A stretch of DNA of 64,000 nt from Synergistaceae bacterium (GTDB taxonomy: Bacteria; Synergistota; Synergistia; Synergistales; Aminobacteriaceae): assembly GCA_018436595.1 (NCBI GenBank), contig JAHDLC010000027.1, forward strand, positions 28,939 to 92,938. Direction: 5' to 3'. The notes below the pieces were generated by a model that was given only the letters and a program-made list of their open reading frames with translations, did not search any database and was not told the DNA's origin. Positions 61,273 through 64,000 of the stretch are shown here, piece by piece (the first letter of the stretch is position 1; each line of letters starts with the position of its first letter). The position numbers and the translations under genes are program-made.

Positions 61273-62562
61273 TCATTTTCCGGCCGCCAGTACAACGGCC
61301 AGTTCCGCGAAAAGTGCGGGACCATAGTCCAGCACTTTTTCATCGATGTCAAAATACTCGTTGTGGTGCCCGGCGGCGATGTCTGTTCCGAGAACAAAAT
61401 ATACCGCCTTGCCGCCCCTTTTCTGGACAGCCCTCATCATCCAGGAAACATCCTCGCTGCCGCCGAGACTGACGGGGGGGGCAATCCGCTCTAAGCCGCT
61501 GATGGTCGCAGCCCTGTCCCTGACGATACCGGCAAGATCTTCGTCGCTCAGGGCATCCACAGCCTCTCCCATTTTCGCCATGGTCATCTCCACGCCGTAC
61601 ATGGAGGCGGCTCCGGATACGATTTCCATCGCCCTGTCATACACATAGGAGTTGAGCTCCATGGTCAGACCCCGGGTCTCCACCTTCATAACGGCCCTGG
61701 AAGGAATAACATTCCGCCCGCTCCCGGCCTGAAGAACGCCTACATTGATCCTGGTCGCCCCGTCCTTGTGGGGAGGAATGCCCGCCAGGGCCAGGGTGGC
61801 GGAGGCTGCCGCGAGCAGGGCGTTTCGGCCTTCATTCGGCGCTCCTCCTGCATGGGCCGCTTTTCCTTTGTAGGTCAGGTCAAACTTTGTGGTGCACAAA
61901 AAATCTCCGCATGCGGGAGAGACGCTTCCCGTCGGAATCCCCATTCCGATATGGGCGCCGAGGAAAAAGTCCACGTCGTCAAGGAATCCCCTCGCCGTAA
62001 TCGCCTTCCCTCCCCGGACCCCTTCCTCCGCGGGCTGGAAAATGAGCTTGATCACTCCTCCGAGGGAATCCTTTTTTTCCATAAGCAGTTCCGCAAGGGC
62101 AAGTCCGATGACGGCATGGGCATCATGACCGCAGGAATGCATGGCGTTTTCATTCATGGAGGCAAACCCCTCCCGGAAGGGACGGTGCTTCTCGTCCTGC
62201 GCCTCGGACACATCCACTGCGTCGATGTCAAAACGGAACGCGAGAACAGGCCCCGGTTTTCCGGTATCGAGCAATGCCACAGCTCCAGTGTAGCCGTCCA
62301 TTTTTTTTATCCACCCGGGGTCGGCCCCCTGGCCAAGAGCCCGCTCGACGAAACCGGCAATCTCCTGGTCGGAGGGGCGTCCCATGACGGAGTCAAGATC
62401 AAGCACGTCCCTGCCCACAAGAACGTCATATCCAAGCCGTTCCAGTATGCCCGCTATGCGGGCAGTGGTCCAGAATTCGGTCCAGCCTGTTTCGGCATGG
62501 GCATGGAATTCTCTTCTGAGCTCCGTATACTTCCGCAGTTTTTCTTCACCGAGTGCCGTCAT
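61273..62562 (-). CDS. M20-family amidohydrolase, AbgA-like
   Basis: The 429-residue protein has RREFHAHAETGWTEF, the metal ligands CGHDAHAV and FQPAEEGVRGG, and the sequence SLGGSEDVSWMMR towards the end. This fits the p-aminobenzoyl-glutamate hydrolase A-like branch of M20. It hydrolyses amide bonds of acyl-amino acids or related dipeptides in the cytoplasm. AGGGAG lies ahead of the ATG. It is the middle gene of an M20 - M20 - AbgT group; unlike E. coli there is no clear AbgB homolog, the other M20 being of hippurate-hydrolase type. Confidence 0.9.
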   Translation of the reverse strand: MTALGEEKLRKYTELRREFHAHAETGWTEFWTTARIAGILERLGYDVLVGRDVLDLDSVMGRPSDQEIAGFVERALGQGADPGWIKKMDGYTGAVALLDTGKPGPVLAFRFDIDAVDVSEAQDEKHRPFREGFASMNENAMHSCGHDAHAVIGLALAELLMEKKDSLGGVIKLIFQPAEEGVRGGKAITARGFLDDVDFFLGAHIGMGIPTGSVSPACGDFLCTTKFDLTYKGKAAHAGGAPNEGRNALLAAASATLALAGIPPHKDGATRINVGVLQAGSGRNVIPSRAVMKVETRGLTMELNSYVYDRAMEIVSGAASMYGVEMTMAKMGEAVDALSDEDLAGIVRDRAATISGLERIAPPVSLGGSEDVSWMMRAVQKRGGKAVYFVLGTDIAAGHHNEYFDIDEKVLDYGPALFAELAVVLAAGK

Positions 62563-62580
62563 GAGTTTCTCCCTTCCTCC

Positions 62581-63777
62581 TCAGTTCGAAGCCAGGAAAT
62601 CGAGAGCACAGGACGCAAGGATTTCCACGCCGAGGGGAATGGCCTTCTCGTCGGGAAGGAACCGGTTGTTGTGCAGAGGGGCCATGTCGTCCTTCGCAAC
62701 TCCCTCGGGCCTGCATCCAAGCCACATGAACTGGGCCGGAATCTTCCGGCTGAAAAAGGCGAAATCCTCTCCTCCGAGAGCAGGCTTCTCCACCCGAACG
62801 ATTTTCTCCTCACCGATTACCTCCGAGAGCGTGGAAAGGACAAGTCTCGTCAGGGCAGGATCGTTCATGAGGGGAGGGTACCCCTTCACGTACTCCATTT
62901 CGCAGTCTCCACCCATACCCCGGGCCACGCCCACCGCTATGGATTCGATGCGGGAGGGCATTTTTTCCTGGGTTTCGGGACTGACTGTCCTGACTGTACC
63001 CTCGAGAACGACTTCATCAGCGATGACGTTGTACCTGTTGCCTCCCCGGATAGTACCGATGGACACTACGGCCGCATCCAGGGGGCTGACATTCCGCGAC
63101 ACAACCGTCTGGAGGGCCGAGATCACCTGGGCAGCGATTGCAATGGCATCCACGCCGTTTTCAGGCTCGGAACCATGGGCGCCCTTCCCCTTCACGGTAA
63201 GGAAGAGCCTGTCGGAAGCCCCCATAAGAGGGCCTTCTTTCGTTCCGACCGTTCCCGTCTCCAGGGAGGGCCACACATGCATGCCGAAAATAGCATCCAC
63301 CGCCGGATTTTCAAGAACTCCGGCGGAAATCATTCCGGGAGCTCCTCCCGAGGGGTTTGCCTCCTCAGCAGGCTGAAAAATGAACTTGACGGTGCCGCGG
63401 AAGCGGTCTTTTAGATCGGAGAGGACGAGAGCGGCACCGAGAAGCGCTGCGGTGTGCACATCATGGCCGCATGCGTGCATTACTCCTTTTCTTGAGGAGG
63501 CACAGGGATGACCGGTTTTTTCCTCCATGGGGAGGGCGTCCATATCGGCCCGGAGCGCTACGCAGGGACCATCGGCCGCTCCCCTGAGGATGCCGGCAAC
63601 TCCGTTTCCTCCGATACCCTCCATTACCTCCATCCCTGTCTCCCGAAGAACTCCGGCCACAAGAGCGGCAGTTCCGCTCTCCTGGTTGCTGAGCTCCGGC
63701 TCCCGGTGAATACGGCAGCGCAGATCCTTTATTTTTTCGGTATAGCGGGCCACCACAGGTTTAAGCATCTTATCCAT
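62581..63777 (-). CDS. M20-family amidohydrolase (hippurate/N-acyl amino acid hydrolase type)
   Basis: The 398-residue protein starts at ATG 63777 behind CGGAGG. The motifs RIHREPELSNQE, ADMDALPMEE, ACGHDVHTAALLG, FQPAEEANP and ALGGEDFAFF are those of bacterial N-acyl-amino acid (hippurate, IAA-amino acid) hydrolases. It removes acyl groups from amino acids, delivering amino acids for fermentation. It is the first gene of the group with the AbgA-like enzyme (18 bp downstream) and AbgT. Confidence 0.92.
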   Translation of the reverse strand: MDKMLKPVVARYTEKIKDLRCRIHREPELSNQESGTAALVAGVLRETGMEVMEGIGGNGVAGILRGAADGPCVALRADMDALPMEEKTGHPCASSRKGVMHACGHDVHTAALLGAALVLSDLKDRFRGTVKFIFQPAEEANPSGGAPGMISAGVLENPAVDAIFGMHVWPSLETGTVGTKEGPLMGASDRLFLTVKGKGAHGSEPENGVDAIAIAAQVISALQTVVSRNVSPLDAAVVSIGTIRGGNRYNVIADEVVLEGTVRTVSPETQEKMPSRIESIAVGVARGMGGDCEMEYVKGYPPLMNDPALTRLVLSTLSEVIGEEKIVRVEKPALGGEDFAFFSRKIPAQFMWLGCRPEGVAKDDMAPLHNNRFLPDEKAIPLGVEILASCALDFLASN

Positions 63778-63947
63778 GACGATTCCTCCGGAAGAAGTTT
63801 TTTTCCAACAGTCACCCCCATCAAAAAAGGGGTATAAAAACAGAGTGAGGTTGAAAAAGAAATGAAAAGCCGGCTCCTTGTACGCCGCGCTGCAGCAATG
63901 CAGCCCATGGCGTCGGGTTCTGCCGGTCAGTCGGAATGATACCTGAT

Positions 63948-63976
63948 AAAGTAGCATAAGCACGGTATATTTTCAA
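63948..63976 (-). promoter_or_regulatory. Weak candidate promoter of the M20-AbgT operon
   Basis: TTGAAA (63976-63971) and TACTTT (63953-63948) are 17 bp apart on the minus strand, about 170 nt before the ATG. The -10 match is poor. Confidence 0.3.
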
Positions 63977-64000
63977 CACCGCCGCGTGTGCCTTCTCTTC

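Noticed and set aside
61768..63414. 548-residue plus-strand open frame opposite the M20 genes
   Set aside because: Antisense shadow with no recognisable motifs; both M20 genes on the other strand have complete catalytic motifs.

Overview
This 64 kb window is a dense, almost wholly coding stretch of a chromosome from an anaerobic, amino-acid-fermenting diderm bacterium. The best guess is the phylum Synergistota (Synergistetes). That placement is an inference from gene content: two tandem glutamate dehydrogenases, several amino-acid aminotransferases, M20 amidohydrolases with an AbgT transporter, carbamate kinase, an archaeal-type phosphoglycerate mutase, a DUF3798 binding-protein ABC importer and a bacterial Cdc48. 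The genes kdsB and a TolC-like exporter show an outer membrane with Kdo-containing LPS. No rRNA, tRNA, CRISPR array or prophage was seen.

Layout. 1-8.6 kb: 3' part of an M14-type deacylase, two Glu/Leu/Phe/Val dehydrogenases, and a minus-strand operon apgM - YhaM-like nuclease - RluA-like pseudouridine synthase - a small gene that reads through an in-frame TGA and is interpreted here as a HesB/IscA-like selenoprotein with a bSECIS hairpin. 7.3-18.5 kb: aspartate-type aminotransferase, Cdc48 AAA+ ATPase, lytic transglycosylase, a three-gene signalling operon (HDOD, hybrid histidine kinase, REC-GGDEF) and threonine synthase. 18.7-29 kb: secreted M48 peptidase, exported TPR protein and a giant secreted protein of about 2,860 residues with five near-identical 80-residue repeats. 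29-37.7 kb: aminotransferase, mnmE, pepA, EamA exporter, htpG, TolC-like protein. 37.7-43 kb: DUF3798 binding protein plus ribose/nucleoside-type ABC importer. 43-51.3 kb: DEAD-box helicase behind a leader terminator, cold-shock protein, MFS carrier, ABC-F ATPase, LmeA-like protein, MBL hydrolase, L,D-transpeptidase. 51.5-54.6 kb: ornithine-type decarboxylase, spermidine synthase, carbamate kinase. 54.7-56.1 kb: an intact IS256-family element with a 9-bp target duplication. 56.1-59.3 kb: kdsB facing a DegT aminotransferase and an iron-type alcohol dehydrogenase, which fit a Kdo8N (8-amino-Kdo) pathway. 59.6-63.8 kb: two M20 amidohydrolases and an AbgT carrier.

How it fits together. Peptides and acyl-amino acids are imported and hydrolysed (AbgT/M20, PepA, M14), amino groups are collected on glutamate by aminotransferases and released by the two GDHs, carbamate kinase recovers ATP, and polyamines are made from the ornithine/arginine pool. 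The most striking observation is the overlooked selenoprotein gene at 3633-3959. Next come the Kdo8N cluster, the giant repeat protein and the apparent attenuator ahead of the DEAD-box helicase.
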